From Pseudomonadota bacterium (GTDB lineage: Bacteria > Desulfobacterota > Desulfarculia > Desulfarculales > Desulfarculaceae), in contig JAHIQI010000003.1 in the NCBI GenBank assembly GCA_018902755.1, positions 19,975 to 83,974 of the forward strand: DNA of 64,000 nt. The letters are read 5' to 3'. The notes under the pieces are model-generated. The model saw only the letters and a list, made by a program, of their open reading frames with translations. It did not search any database and was not told the origin of the DNA. Made by a program: the position numbers and the translations under genes. This document shows, one piece after another, positions 47,642-56,353 of this stretch. Within the stretch, counting starts at the first letter, position 1. The number at the start of each line of letters is the position of its first letter.

Positions 47642-49546
47642 ATGAGAAGGCTTGATAATCAACCCGTTTGGTACATCGCGTTGATGATTTTTTCAGGGTT
47701 GCCGCTATTTCTTTCCATTTATCAAATTTTCCAGATGAATTGGCTGGGCGTAACCATCATCGACAACACCTACATGTACATCATGCTGGCTGGTTACCTT
47801 TCGCTGGTGTTCGTCCTATATCCCGCCAAGGGCTCCGCCCCCCACGACCGGGTGCCCTGGTACGACATATGCCTGTTCGCCATATGCGCGGCCATCTGCA
47901 TCTATTTCGCAGCCCACGGCATGAAGATACGGCATTCGGGTTGGGAATACGTGGCGCCTTGGCTGCCCACGCTGTGCAGCGTGCTGCTGTGCCTGCTGGT
48001 GCTGGAGGCGGTGAGGCGGGTTACCGACATCGCCATGCTGATCATGTGCATCATCCTTACGATTTTCCCCATGGTGGCCGAGTACATGCCGGGCTTTTTG
48101 GCGGGGCCGTCTTATGATCCGCTGACCGCGGCCCGCCTGTTCGCCATGGGCATGAGCGGCATCCTGGGCATCCCCCTGTACACCGTGGCCACCTTGCTCA
48201 TCGGCTTCATGCTCTTCGGGGTGGTGCTGATGAAGACCGGCGGCGGCGAGTTCTTCTTCAAGCTGGCCCAGTCCATGCTCGGAACCAGCCGGGGAGGAGC
48301 GGCCAAGATCAGCATCCTGGCCTCCACCTTCTTCGGCTCCATCAGCGGCTCCACCGTGTCCAACACTCTCACCACCGGGGCCATGACCATTCCCGCCATG
48401 AAGCGCTCAGGGTTCTCGCCCCACTACGCGGCGGCCATCGAGGCCTGCGCCTCCACCGGTGGGCCCATCATGCCCCCGGTCATGGGCGCGGCCGCCTTCA
48501 TCATGGCCTCCTTCCTGAACGTGCCTTACGCCTTCGTGGTGGTGGGGGCCTTGATCCCGGCGCTGCTGTATTACCTCGGCCTTTACGTCCAAGTCGATGC
48601 CTACGCGGTCAAGGCGGACCTCAAGGGGCTCTCCCGCGCCGAGCTGCCTTCTTTCATCCAAACCCTCAAGGAGGGTTGGCAATACCTGTTCGTCATCGTG
48701 GTGCTGGTCTATCTCCTGCTTACCTTGAAGCTGGAGGAACGCGCCCCGTTCTATGCCAGCGCCACTCTTCTCCTCTTGGCTGCCTGTAAGAAAAGAAGCC
48801 GCCTGAGCTTGCGCAAGATAGTCGAGCTGATCGTGGACACCGGCAAGGTCGTGGTCCAGTTGGTGGCCATTCTGGCGGCGGCGGGCATGATAATCGGGGG
48901 CCTTTCCTTCACTGGCGTGGCGCTGTCGTTCTCCGGTGAAATCGTCCGCATGGTGGGAGGGCACATCCTGCCCATGCTCATTGTGGGGGCCATAGCCAGC
49001 TTCATTCTGGGCCTGGGTATGACCATCACCGCCTGCTACATCTTCCTGGCCATTGTTCTGGTGCCCGGGCTGGTCGAGTTCGGCATAGACCCTCTGGCCG
49101 CCCACCTGTTCGTGTTCTACTGGGGCGTTTTGTCGGAGATCACCCCGCCGGTGGCCCTGTGCGTCAGCGCCGCTTCCGGCTTGGCGGGCTCGGACTTCAT
49201 GAAGTCCGGCTGGACCGCCATGCGTCTGGGCGCGGTCAAATACATCGTCCCCTTCTTTTTCGCCTACAACCCGGCGCTGTTGACTCACGGAACCGCTTGG
49301 GAAGTCACCTACACCGTGTTTTTCGCCGCGGTGGGGGTCATCAGCCTGGGCTCGGCCCTTGAGGGCTACTTGATAGGCGTGGGGATCATCAAAAATTGGT
49401 ACGTGCGCGCGGCCCTTTTCTGCGGCGGTCTGCTCACCGCCTTCCCGGAAGGCTACACCACTATCGTGGGGGTCGGCGTAGTGCTGGGCGTGGCCTTGAT
49501 CGGCTACTTCATGGCAGCACGCGAAGCCCAGAGGTCGCCCGCATGA
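47642..49546 (+). CDS. TRAP transporter fused permease (DctQM type, TAXI system)
   Basis: A 634-residue inner-membrane protein fusing the small and large TRAP permease subunits, as usual for TAXI systems. The first about 170 residues hold four or five membrane segments (DctQ-like). The remainder holds about 12 more with DctM motifs such as GSISGSTVSNTLTTGAMTIPAMKRSGF (in pieces, about 235-262) and ACASTGGPIMPPVMGAAAFIMA. It couples uptake to a sodium or proton gradient. GAGG precedes the ATG. The binding-protein gene lies four genes upstream in the same block. Confidence 0.92.
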   Translation: MRRLDNQPVWYIALMIFSGLPLFLSIYQIFQMNWLGVTIIDNTYMYIMLAGYLSLVFVLYPAKGSAPHDRVPWYDICLFAICAAICIYFAAHGMKIRHSGWEYVAPWLPTLCSVLLCLLVLEAVRRVTDIAMLIMCIILTIFPMVAEYMPGFLAGPSYDPLTAARLFAMGMSGILGIPLYTVATLLIGFMLFGVVLMKTGGGEFFFKLAQSMLGTSRGGAAKISILASTFFGSISGSTVSNTLTTGAMTIPAMKRSGFSPHYAAAIEACASTGGPIMPPVMGAAAFIMASFLNVPYAFVVVGALIPALLYYLGLYVQVDAYAVKADLKGLSRAELPSFIQTLKEGWQYLFVIVVLVYLLLTLKLEERAPFYASATLLLLAACKKRSRLSLRKIVELIVDTGKVVVQLVAILAAAGMIIGGLSFTGVALSFSGEIVRMVGGHILPMLIVGAIASFILGLGMTITACYIFLAIVLVPGLVEFGIDPLAAHLFVFYWGVLSEITPPVALCVSAASGLAGSDFMKSGWTAMRLGAVKYIVPFFFAYNPALLTHGTAWEVTYTVFFAAVGVISLGSALEGYLIGVGIIKNWYVRAALFCGGLLTAFPEGYTTIVGVGVVLGVALIGYFMAAREAQRSPA

Positions 49547-49609
49547 ACGGGTTGGAAATATAGCGACGTTAATTAACTCCAACGCAAATGGATAACTAGA
49601 GGGAACAAT

Positions 49610-50410
49610 ATGGCCACCGATGAGGTTCTTTTCGAGGTTGACGATCAAGGTATCGCCCTGCTCACCCTCAACCGCCCCGAAAAACTGAACGCCCTGACCT
49701 CCCAAATGTTGGACCACACCTTGCCGGATTTGTTTCGGCGGGTTCAAGAGGACGACAACATCAGGGTGTTGATTATCACCGGGGCCGGGCGCGGCTTCTG
49801 CGCCGGCGCGGACGTTCAGGAGCGGTTGCAGGGTATTCAAAGCGGCAAGCTCAAACTTGGGTTCAAATATTTTTCCGAGCGCGTGACCCAGTTCACCGTG
49901 GGCTTGGCCGAACAGGGCAAGCCGGTAATCGCGGCGGTGAACGGCCAGGCGGCGGGGGTGGGCTACTCCCTGGCCCTGTTGGCCGACATGCGCATCGCCG
50001 TGCCCAGCGCCAAATTTTGCGCCGTGTTCGCCCGCAGGGGCATGGTGCCCGACGGCGGCATGACCCGCAGCCTCCAGATGGTGGTCGGCTATGCCAAGGC
50101 CCTGGAGCTGATGATGACCTCCGACAACATCGATGCGCAGGAGGCCCAGCGCATAGGGATGGTCAACAAGATCGTAGAACCCGAGCAGCTGTTATCCGAA
50201 GCAAAGGACATGGCGGGCAAGCTCTTGAAGCAGGCGCCCCTGTCCTTGGCGTTCATAAAAAAGGCGGCCCAGCATGCCTGGTCCAGCGAATTCACCAGCG
50301 CGCTGGAGTTCGAGAGCTGGGGCCAGGCGATTTGCCGCCATTCCGAGGACATCAAGGAAGGGGTCAGTTCCTTTATGGAGAAAAGGCCGCCCCAGTTCAA
50401 GGGACGCTAA
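49610..50410 (+). CDS. Enoyl-CoA hydratase/isomerase (crotonase fold), PaaG-like, copy 2
   Basis: A 266-residue paralogue of the protein at 45375. It keeps GRGFCAGADV (about 60-69) and AAGVGYSLALLADMRIA, with Ser120 and Phe140 at the positions of the two hydratase glutamates and Asp148 in GMVPDGGM. Copies 1 and 2 share these replacements, suggesting a common non-classical reaction and possibly a hetero-oligomer. It is placed directly upstream of the mutase genes, suggesting that it acts just before or after the skeletal rearrangement. Confidence 0.85.
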   Translation: MATDEVLFEVDDQGIALLTLNRPEKLNALTSQMLDHTLPDLFRRVQEDDNIRVLIITGAGRGFCAGADVQERLQGIQSGKLKLGFKYFSERVTQFTVGLAEQGKPVIAAVNGQAAGVGYSLALLADMRIAVPSAKFCAVFARRGMVPDGGMTRSLQMVVGYAKALELMMTSDNIDAQEAQRIGMVNKIVEPEQLLSEAKDMAGKLLKQAPLSLAFIKKAAQHAWSSEFTSALEFESWGQAICRHSEDIKEGVSSFMEKRPPQFKGR

Positions 50411-50450
50411 AAAGCCATTATGCAGTCAGCAATAGTTGGGAGTTTGGATA

Positions 50451-52139
50451 ATGTTTGACAAGAAAACCATGGAACAGGTCGAAGAGTTGAAGCGGGGCTT
50501 TGACGCCCAGATGAAGAAGCGATACGGGGACAAGCCGTTCGACCTAAAGACGGACGGCGGCCTTCCCATAAAGCCGGTGTACGGACCGGAGGACGTCCAG
50601 GACCTGGATTTCAAGAACATCGCCTACCCTGGGCAATACCCCTTCACCCGTGGCATCTACCCCACCATGTACCAGGCCCAGCCCTGGGTCATGCAGCAGA
50701 TCCACGGCCACGGCACCCCGGAGCACTGCCGGGAGCGCATGGACTACCTGGCCCAGTTGGGCCTCACCGGCTACGGGGAAATGCGCTCCTACAACCTGGT
50801 TTTCGACCAGGTGTGCAAGTTCGGCTACGACCCGGACAACCCGGAAAACGGCGACATGGTGGGCCTGGTGGGCGTGAACATGTCCACCCTGGACGACTAC
50901 GACCGCCTGCTTAACGGCCTGGACCTCACCAAGACCTCGGTGGTGCTCAACCAGGGCATCCACTCCATGATCGCCCTGGCCTTTTACATCGTCTACGGCG
51001 AAGAGCAGGGCGTGCCCAAGGAGAAGCTCCGGGGCAACACCATGAACTGGCTGTTCAAGGGGTGGATGAGCGACCTGGAGATGTATCCCCCCGACTCCGC
51101 CTTCATGATCATGTCCAACTTCATCCGTTGGTGCTCGCGCAACATACCCAAGTGGAACACCACCAACATCGTGAGCTACTTCGCCGAGGAGGCGGGCGGC
51201 ACTCCGGTGCAGGAGGCGGCCATGGCCATGGCCATCAGCATCGAGCTGACCAAGGCCTGCATCGCCGCCGGCCTGGAGCCCGACGAGTTCCTGCCGCGCT
51301 TCGGCTTCCAGATCGCCCTGGGCATGGACATCTTCGAGCACGTCTCCAAGATCCGGGCCATGCGGCGCATGTGGGCCACCATCAACAAGGAGCGGTTCGG
51401 CGCCAAGGACAAGCACTCCATGCAGATCCGCTGCCACTCCCAGACCTCCGCGGTTTCGCTCACCGCCCAGCAGCCTTATGTGAACATCATCCGTTCGGCC
51501 TACGGCGCCCTGGTGGGCGTGTTGTCAGGGGTCAACGGCATGACCATCAACGCCTACGACGAAGCCCTGGGCATTCCCACCGACGAGTCGCTGATGCTGG
51601 CCATCCGCACCCATCAGGTGGCCCTGTACGAAACCGGCGTGCCCAACGTCACCGACCCCCTGGCTGGTTCCTACTACGTGGAATCTCTCACCGAAAAGAT
51701 CTGCCAGGAAGCCGAAAAGTACCTCGACAAGATCGAGAAGCTGGGCGGCTTCAAGAAGTGCTGGGAGACCGGTTGGCTGCGTGAAGAGCTGGCCAACTCC
51801 TCCTACGAGTGGCGCCGGCGCATCGACAGGGGCGAAAAGGTCGTGGTGGGCCTCAACAAGCATCGCTCCGAGGTGCACCGCAAGACCCAAATCTACAAGG
51901 TGGATCCCGAGGTCAAGGAGACCTGCATCCAGAGGATAAAGGAATACCGGGCCACCCGCGGCAAGGAAAAGGAGCGCGAGCAGGCGCTCGCGGCTCTCAA
52001 GGTCGCCTGCCAAGGCGTATTGGATAACCACAAAGCCGACTTTATGCCCGCTCTTATCGACTGCGCCCGGGCTCGCTCCACGGTGCAGGAGATGTGCGAT
52101 GTGTTGAAGAGCATTTTCGGTTGGGGAACGGTGTACTAA
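50451..52139 (+). CDS. Cobalamin-dependent acyl-CoA mutase, large (substrate-binding) subunit, divergent
   Basis: A 562-residue TIM-barrel subunit of the methylmalonyl-CoA mutase family, which rearranges carbon skeletons of CoA thioesters by a radical mechanism. Family hallmarks are YPFTRGIYPTMY (63-74), GYDPDNPENGDMVGLVGV, RLRTHSQT-like IRCHSQTSAVSLTAQ, DPLAGSYYVE and the C-terminal GVNKHRSE. Residues that bind methylmalonyl-CoA in the Propionibacterium enzyme are changed: R82 to Gln77, R87 to Gln82, Y89 to Ile84, R207 to Ser207, H244 to Phe244 (aligned by eye). Ile at the Y89 position also occurs in 2-hydroxyisobutyryl-CoA mutase, but that enzyme keeps the His. A different substrate, probably without the free carboxylate geometry of methylmalonyl-CoA, is inferred. 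ATG 50451 follows GGGAG. The B12-binding subunit follows with no gap. Confidence 0.9.
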   Translation: MFDKKTMEQVEELKRGFDAQMKKRYGDKPFDLKTDGGLPIKPVYGPEDVQDLDFKNIAYPGQYPFTRGIYPTMYQAQPWVMQQIHGHGTPEHCRERMDYLAQLGLTGYGEMRSYNLVFDQVCKFGYDPDNPENGDMVGLVGVNMSTLDDYDRLLNGLDLTKTSVVLNQGIHSMIALAFYIVYGEEQGVPKEKLRGNTMNWLFKGWMSDLEMYPPDSAFMIMSNFIRWCSRNIPKWNTTNIVSYFAEEAGGTPVQEAAMAMAISIELTKACIAAGLEPDEFLPRFGFQIALGMDIFEHVSKIRAMRRMWATINKERFGAKDKHSMQIRCHSQTSAVSLTAQQPYVNIIRSAYGALVGVLSGVNGMTINAYDEALGIPTDESLMLAIRTHQVALYETGVPNVTDPLAGSYYVESLTEKICQEAEKYLDKIEKLGGFKKCWETGWLREELANSSYEWRRRIDRGEKVVVGLNKHRSEVHRKTQIYKVDPEVKETCIQRIKEYRATRGKEKEREQALAALKVACQGVLDNHKADFMPALIDCARARSTVQEMCDVLKSIFGWGTVY

Positions 52140-52547
52140 ATGGAAAAGCAAGTAAGCCCTAAAAGGATAAAGGTGCTCCTGAGCAAGAGCAGGATGGATG
52201 TTCATGACCGCGGCGTGCGCTATCTGGCGCGCTGCATGCTCGAGTCGGGAATGGAAGTGATTCTGAGCCGGCACGGCCTCATCGACGAGGTGGCCAACGC
52301 GGCCCTGCAAGAGGACGTGGACGTGATCGGCATCTCCTTTTCCGTGGGAGGCCACGTGGCCGCCTCCGAAAGGCTCAGGAAGCTGATGCAGGAAAAGGGT
52401 ATCGGAGACAAGCTGGTCATCGTGGGCGGCATCATCCCCGATGACGACATCCCCGCCCTGAAAAAACTGGACATCGACGGAATATTCGGCGCCGGCTCCA
52501 GCGCGGCGGAAGCCATCGAGTTCATCAACGCCAGGGTAAATGCCTGA
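52140..52547 (+). CDS. Cobalamin-binding small subunit of the acyl-CoA mutase
   Basis: A 135-residue B12-binding domain. The cobalt-ligating motif D-x-H-x2-G is present as MDVHDRG (Asp20, His22, Gly25), with the GISFSVGGH (64-72) and IVGGIIP (94-100) motifs that hold the nucleotide tail. Its ATG follows the large-subunit stop directly, so the two are made in equal amounts and form the active enzyme. The usual KxGxDGH sequence is altered before the motif (SKSRMDVH), but all ligands remain. Confidence 0.92.
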   Translation: MEKQVSPKRIKVLLSKSRMDVHDRGVRYLARCMLESGMEVILSRHGLIDEVANAALQEDVDVIGISFSVGGHVAASERLRKLMQEKGIGDKLVIVGGIIPDDDIPALKKLDIDGIFGAGSSAAEAIEFINARVNA

Positions 52548-52563
52548 CTTGGAGGCTTGGAAG

Positions 52564-53325
52564 ATGAAAAGCAGCAACCCTGTGGCCATCGTCACCGGAG
52601 CGGACCGGGGAATCGGCAGGGCCATATGCGTGGCTTTGGCCAGTCAGGGCACCAACGTGATAGTCAGCCATCTGTCTCGCTTTCGGGAAATGGCCCAGGA
52701 TACCGCGGCCCTGGTGGAAAAGACCGGGGCCCAGGCGCTCCTGCTTGACGCCGATGTAACCGACGACGCCATGGTGGCCAACACCGTGGATAAAACCATG
52801 GAGACCTTCGGCCGCATAGACGTGTTCGTATCCAACGCGGGGGTGGCCTCTCGGGGCCAAACGGTGGTCAAGACCGAGATAGAGGAGGCCCGGCGCATGT
52901 ACGAGGTGCACGCCCTGGGCGGCATGCGATTCACCAAGCTGGTGGTCCCCATCATGCGTGAGCAGGGCGGGGGCTCGGTGATCTATATCTCCTCCCACGC
53001 CACCCAGATATACCGCCCCCTGGGCGCTCCCTACACCATGGCCAAGGCAGCCGTGGAGGCCATGGCCATTATCCTGGCCAAGGAGGAGCGCAAGCACAAG
53101 ATCCGGGTGAACGTGGTGGGGCCCGGCATCACCGAAACGGAGATGGGCGTGCGCATGGTCAAGGCCCGCTTCAAGGTGGAAGACGTCAAGGACGCCTACC
53201 CCATGATGCCCTTCGAGCGCCTGGCGCAGCCCGAGGACATCGGTGAGATGGTGGCGTTTTTGGCCTCCGACAAAGGCTCCTACATCAACGGCCAGACCAT
53301 CTACGTCAACGGAGGCGGCTGGTAG
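52564..53325 (+). CDS. Short-chain dehydrogenase/reductase (probable 3-hydroxyacyl-CoA dehydrogenase)
   Basis: A 253-residue classical SDR. TGADRGIG (11-18) binds NAD(P), NAG (91-93), the catalytic Ser143 or Ser144 in YISSHA, and Tyr157-x3-Lys161 in APYTMAKAA complete the active site; the C-terminus YINGQTIYVNGGGW is standard. By context it would oxidise the hydroxyl made by a crotonase-fold enzyme, as BbsCD do in benzylsuccinate oxidation, which is inference. ATG 52564 with GGAGG eight bases upstream is preferred over an earlier in-frame start. A terminator follows. Confidence 0.88.
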   Translation: MKSSNPVAIVTGADRGIGRAICVALASQGTNVIVSHLSRFREMAQDTAALVEKTGAQALLLDADVTDDAMVANTVDKTMETFGRIDVFVSNAGVASRGQTVVKTEIEEARRMYEVHALGGMRFTKLVVPIMREQGGGSVIYISSHATQIYRPLGAPYTMAKAAVEAMAIILAKEERKHKIRVNVVGPGITETEMGVRMVKARFKVEDVKDAYPMMPFERLAQPEDIGEMVAFLASDKGSYINGQTIYVNGGGW

Positions 53326-53328
53326 AGG

Positions 53329-53360
53329 CCCGGCCGCGGGGCGGCCGGCGGCCGGGTTTT
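53329..53360 (+). terminator. Rho-independent terminator after the SDR gene
   Basis: A 9-bp perfect GC stem CCCGGCCGC/GCGGCCGGG (53329-53337 with 53348-53356) is followed by TTTT. It probably ends the transcript running from the TAXI gene through the mutase to the SDR, making DUF35-thiolase a separate unit. Confidence 0.75.
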
Positions 53361-53440
53361 ACAACGCCCGAAATGAGCAAATTTAAAACCAACAAACTTA
53401 CGATTGTTGAAAATGGCGTAAGCAGAAGGAGGCTCAGAAC

Positions 53441-53881
53441 ATGAGTCAACAAGAGCAGGCAGCCAACGCGGTTCCCGCCTATCCGGGGCTTTTCACCGAG
53501 GCACAGGACGGGGTTCATCTGATGAGCGCCCGATGCGGTGACTGCGGCACCCATTTCTTCCCCAAAAATCATCAGCAACATCGGCCGGGCTGCTCCAGGG
53601 GGCCGGTGGATGAGGTCTTGTTGCACAGGAAAGGGAAGCTGGCCAGCTTCACCACCCTTCACTACATGCCCCCCAAACCCTTTAAAACCGAAAAGGACAT
53701 CACGCCTTTCCCAATGGGCATGGTGGAGTTCCCCGAGGGTATCCAGGTGGTGGGCATCATCACCGATTGCTCGCAGGACGATCTGAAGATGGGCATGGAA
53801 ATGGAAACGGTGGCCTACACCCTTTACCGCAATGAAGACGGCCAACGCGTGCAGACCTGGGGCTTCAGGCCGGTCAAGTAG
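53441..53881 (+). CDS. DUF35 Zn-ribbon / OB-fold protein, partner of the thiolase-like protein
   Basis: A 146-residue protein. The N-terminal rubredoxin-like zinc ribbon has Cys32-x2-Cys35 (ARCGDCG) and a later Cys51, with His residues at 44 and 47 that may replace the fourth cysteine. The OB domain follows, with KLASFTTLHYMPPKPF and a typical PFPMGMVEFPEGIQVVGIIT region in pieces. Such proteins bind thiolase-fold enzymes and help position acyl-CoA (BbsA with BbsB; ChsH2 DUF35 with Ltp2). AGGAGG precedes the ATG. It is 36 bp upstream of the thiolase-like gene. Confidence 0.87.
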   Translation: MSQQEQAANAVPAYPGLFTEAQDGVHLMSARCGDCGTHFFPKNHQQHRPGCSRGPVDEVLLHRKGKLASFTTLHYMPPKPFKTEKDITPFPMGMVEFPEGIQVVGIITDCSQDDLKMGMEMETVAYTLYRNEDGQRVQTWGFRPVK

Positions 53882-53917
53882 GCATCGGCGGGGGTTTCAA
53901 GAGAGGATCCAAAGGTC

Positions 53918-55099
53918 ATGAGAGATGTTGCGATAGTAGGGGTGGGAATGCATCCCTGGGGCAAGTTCGAAGGTAAGAATTTTATCGATCTGGGCGTGGA
54001 CGCCGTGGCCAAGGCTCTGGCCGACGCGGGCATGAAGTGGGAGGAGATCCAAACCATCTGCTCTGGCATCTTCATTTGGGGGGGCAACGCGGGCCATCTG
54101 TCCGGCCAGTACATCGCCAGCGTGTTCGGTGAGACCGGCGTGCCAATCGTGAACGTATACGCCGCTTGCGCCACCGGCTCCTCGGCCATGCGCACCGCCT
54201 ACATGAGCATCGCCTCTGGTCAGGTGGACGTGGCCCTGTGCCTGGGTGTGGATATGTCCCCCAAGGGCGTGCTCACCGCCAAATCCGACAACCCCCAGCA
54301 AGACATGGACGTGTTGCGCTGGCGCATGGTTGGGTTGTCCAACCCCCCTTACTGGGCCCTGGAATGCAAAAAGCGCATGGAGAAGTACGGCACCACCGAG
54401 CGGGACCTAGCCGACGTGAAGGTGCTGCTCAGCAAGTACGGCTCTCAGAACCCCAACGCCAGGTACAAGAAGCTCTACACCCGCGATGAGGTTCTCGGTT
54501 CGGTGATGGTGTGCGATCCCCTGCGCCTTTACGAGATTTGCGCCACCAGCGACGGGGCCGCCGCTCTGATTTTGTGCGCCGCGGACAAGGCTAAAGAGTA
54601 CGCATCAAAACCGGTCAAGGTGGCCGCAACCACCATTGGCAGCTCCATCTACGGAGACCCGACCCTGCGCATCTCAGCCCTCTCGGCCCCAGCCAAGGCC
54701 GAAGCGCCTTTGCTCAGCGAGAGCTACTCCGCATCGCGGCAGGCCTATGAAATGGCCGGGATTGGGCCCGAGGACGTGGACGTTCTGGAGCTTCCGGACA
54801 ACAGCTCTTGGCATTATCTGCAATACCTGGAAACCTGCGGTTTCTGCGGCGAGGGCGAGGCCGAGAAGATGCTGGCCAAGGGTGAGACTGAAATCGGCGG
54901 CAAGGTGGCGGTGTGCCCCAGCGGCGGCTTCTCCTCCTTTGGCGAGGCCATCGGCGCGCAAGCCATTTGGCAGGTGGCCGAAGTGGTGACCCAACTGCGC
55001 GGCCAATGCGGGCCGCGCCAGGTTAAAAACGCTCGGGTGGGCATGGCCCAGACCTATGGGCTCATGGGAAACAGCGGCACCACCATTTTGGAAGTGTAG
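53918..55099 (+). CDS. Thiolase-like (SCP2-type) acyltransferase or aldolase
   Basis: A 393-residue thiolase-fold protein. The nucleophile Cys84 is present in NVYAACATGSSAM. Other catalytic elements are altered. The GHP motif expected in the GGxxxxGHPxGA loop reads GEA (342-344, in CPSGGFSSFGEAIGA), the HDCF segment reads PDNS (293-296), and the C-terminal Cys-Gly motif is replaced by GNSGTT. Such proteins with a DUF35 partner include 2-benzoylsuccinyl-CoA thiolase BbsAB and the retro-aldolase Ltp2-ChsH2. It probably performs the final C-C cleavage of the pathway; whether thiolytic or retro-aldol cannot be told. Confidence 0.85.
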   Translation: MRDVAIVGVGMHPWGKFEGKNFIDLGVDAVAKALADAGMKWEEIQTICSGIFIWGGNAGHLSGQYIASVFGETGVPIVNVYAACATGSSAMRTAYMSIASGQVDVALCLGVDMSPKGVLTAKSDNPQQDMDVLRWRMVGLSNPPYWALECKKRMEKYGTTERDLADVKVLLSKYGSQNPNARYKKLYTRDEVLGSVMVCDPLRLYEICATSDGAAALILCAADKAKEYASKPVKVAATTIGSSIYGDPTLRISALSAPAKAEAPLLSESYSASRQAYEMAGIGPEDVDVLELPDNSSWHYLQYLETCGFCGEGEAEKMLAKGETEIGGKVAVCPSGGFSSFGEAIGAQAIWQVAEVVTQLRGQCGPRQVKNARVGMAQTYGLMGNSGTTILEV

Positions 55100-55290
55100 T
55101 GCAATATTCATGACGGGACCTGGGTTGAATATTCATTGCCGCGCCAAGGGAGTGGCCGCCCGATTGTAAGGGGGCGACCACTCACCGAGGCACGCTCCCT
55201 GGGAGCCCATGACTGACCCGGGTTATCAAATCGCAGCCTCTGGTTCTTAACGCGTCTTCAGCGGGCGCGTATGTGGAGTGAAATCAGCCA
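55100..55290. other. Structured intergenic region between thiolase-like and meaB-like genes
   Basis: In 190 bp there are two inverted repeats: AATATTCA/TGAATATT (55103-55110 with 55126-55133) and a 12-bp arm with one mismatch, GAGTGGCCGCCC/GGGCGACCACTC (55150-55161 with 55172-55183). Neither is followed by a T-run. No cobalamin-riboswitch consensus box was recognised. It may combine an operator with a new promoter for the meaB unit. Confidence 0.4.
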
Positions 55291-56274
55291 ATGACTCCCG
55301 AGGAAATCGCACAAAGAATCGTTTCCGGCGAACTGCCCGCCGCCGCCCGCCTGATGCGGGCCATAGACGATGTGCAGCCGGAGGCGGTGGATGCGCTCAA
55401 GCTGCTGTTTCCGCACACCGGCAGAGCGCGGGTGATCGGTATCACCGGTTCGCCGGGGGTGGGCAAGTCCACGCTCACCGACGCGGTGGTCACCCGGCTT
55501 CGCAAAAAGAAGTTGACCGTCGGGGTGGTGGCGGTGGACCCCACCAGCCCCTTTTCCGGTGGGGCCATCCTGGGGGACCGCATCCGCATGCAGCGCCATG
55601 CCAACGACGACGACGTGTTCATCAGATCCCTGGCCACGCGGGGGCACTTCGGCGGGCTCACCTGCTCCACCAGGGGCGTGGTGGCGGTTATGGACGCCAT
55701 GGGAAAGGACGTGATCCTGGTGGAGACCGTGGGGGTTGGTCAGGACGAGGTCGACATCGCTCGCATGGCCGACACCACCATCATCGTCACCGTGCCCGGC
55801 ATGGGCGACGACGTGCAGGCGATCAAGGCGGGCATTTTGGAGGTGGGCGATATTTTCGTGGTCAACAAGATGGACCGGGACGGGGCCGGGATCACCGCCG
55901 GACACCTGAAGGCCATGCTGTCGCTTACCTTCCACCCACACGGCACGGAGTGTGACCAAGTAGCCCAGCCCTGGTATCCCCCGGTGGTGTCGTGCTGCTC
56001 GCTGGACGGCCGCGGCATGGACGAATTGCTCCAGGCCATGGACGATCATTACGAGGCATTAACGGTGGACGGCGGCAAGCTTCTGACCAAGCGGCGCATA
56101 GAACGGGCGGAAAAAGAAATACTTGACCTGTTCCAGTTGCGCATCAATCAGATGTTTTTCGCTCGCCTGGGCAACGGCGGGCGGATAGAGGCGGTGGCCA
56201 AGGATGTCGCCTCAATGCGAATTGACCCCTACACCGCATGTGAAGAGTTGATGAAGTCGGCCAAAATAATCTAA
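55291..56274 (+). CDS. MeaB/ArgK-type P-loop GTPase, mutase chaperone
   Basis: A 327-residue G3E-family GTPase that loads and protects cobalamin on acyl-CoA mutases. It has Walker A GSPGVGKST (53-61), VDPTSPFSGGAILGDRIRM (about 82-100), the switch region VETVGVGQDEVDIARMAD and the NKMD guanine-binding motif. The C-terminal dimerisation arm (about 265-327) is present. The gene is in the same block as the mutase but three genes away and behind its own intergenic region. Its presence supports the view that the divergent mutase is an active B12 enzyme. Confidence 0.93.
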   Translation: MTPEEIAQRIVSGELPAAARLMRAIDDVQPEAVDALKLLFPHTGRARVIGITGSPGVGKSTLTDAVVTRLRKKKLTVGVVAVDPTSPFSGGAILGDRIRMQRHANDDDVFIRSLATRGHFGGLTCSTRGVVAVMDAMGKDVILVETVGVGQDEVDIARMADTTIIVTVPGMGDDVQAIKAGILEVGDIFVVNKMDRDGAGITAGHLKAMLSLTFHPHGTECDQVAQPWYPPVVSCCSLDGRGMDELLQAMDDHYEALTVDGGKLLTKRRIERAEKEILDLFQLRINQMFFARLGNGGRIEAVAKDVASMRIDPYTACEELMKSAKII

Positions 56275-56353
56275 TTTGCAGGCTACGGGCGGAAGTTTCA
56301 GGCGGACGAGGGCCACTGTGCAGGCACACGGCTAGGGGAGCGCGCAACGCACC

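Noticed and set aside
48407..49840. Long minus-strand open frame opposite the TRAP permease
   Set aside because: The plus strand encodes an obvious fused DctQM permease; the antisense product is Gln/His/Gly-rich without a fold.
50451..52547. Standard methylmalonyl-CoA mutase for propionate metabolism
   Set aside because: Key substrate and catalytic residues are substituted, as described in the findings.
55100..55290. Cobalamin riboswitch upstream of the meaB-like gene
   Set aside because: The conserved B12-box sequence and pairing were not found by eye; only generic hairpins are present.
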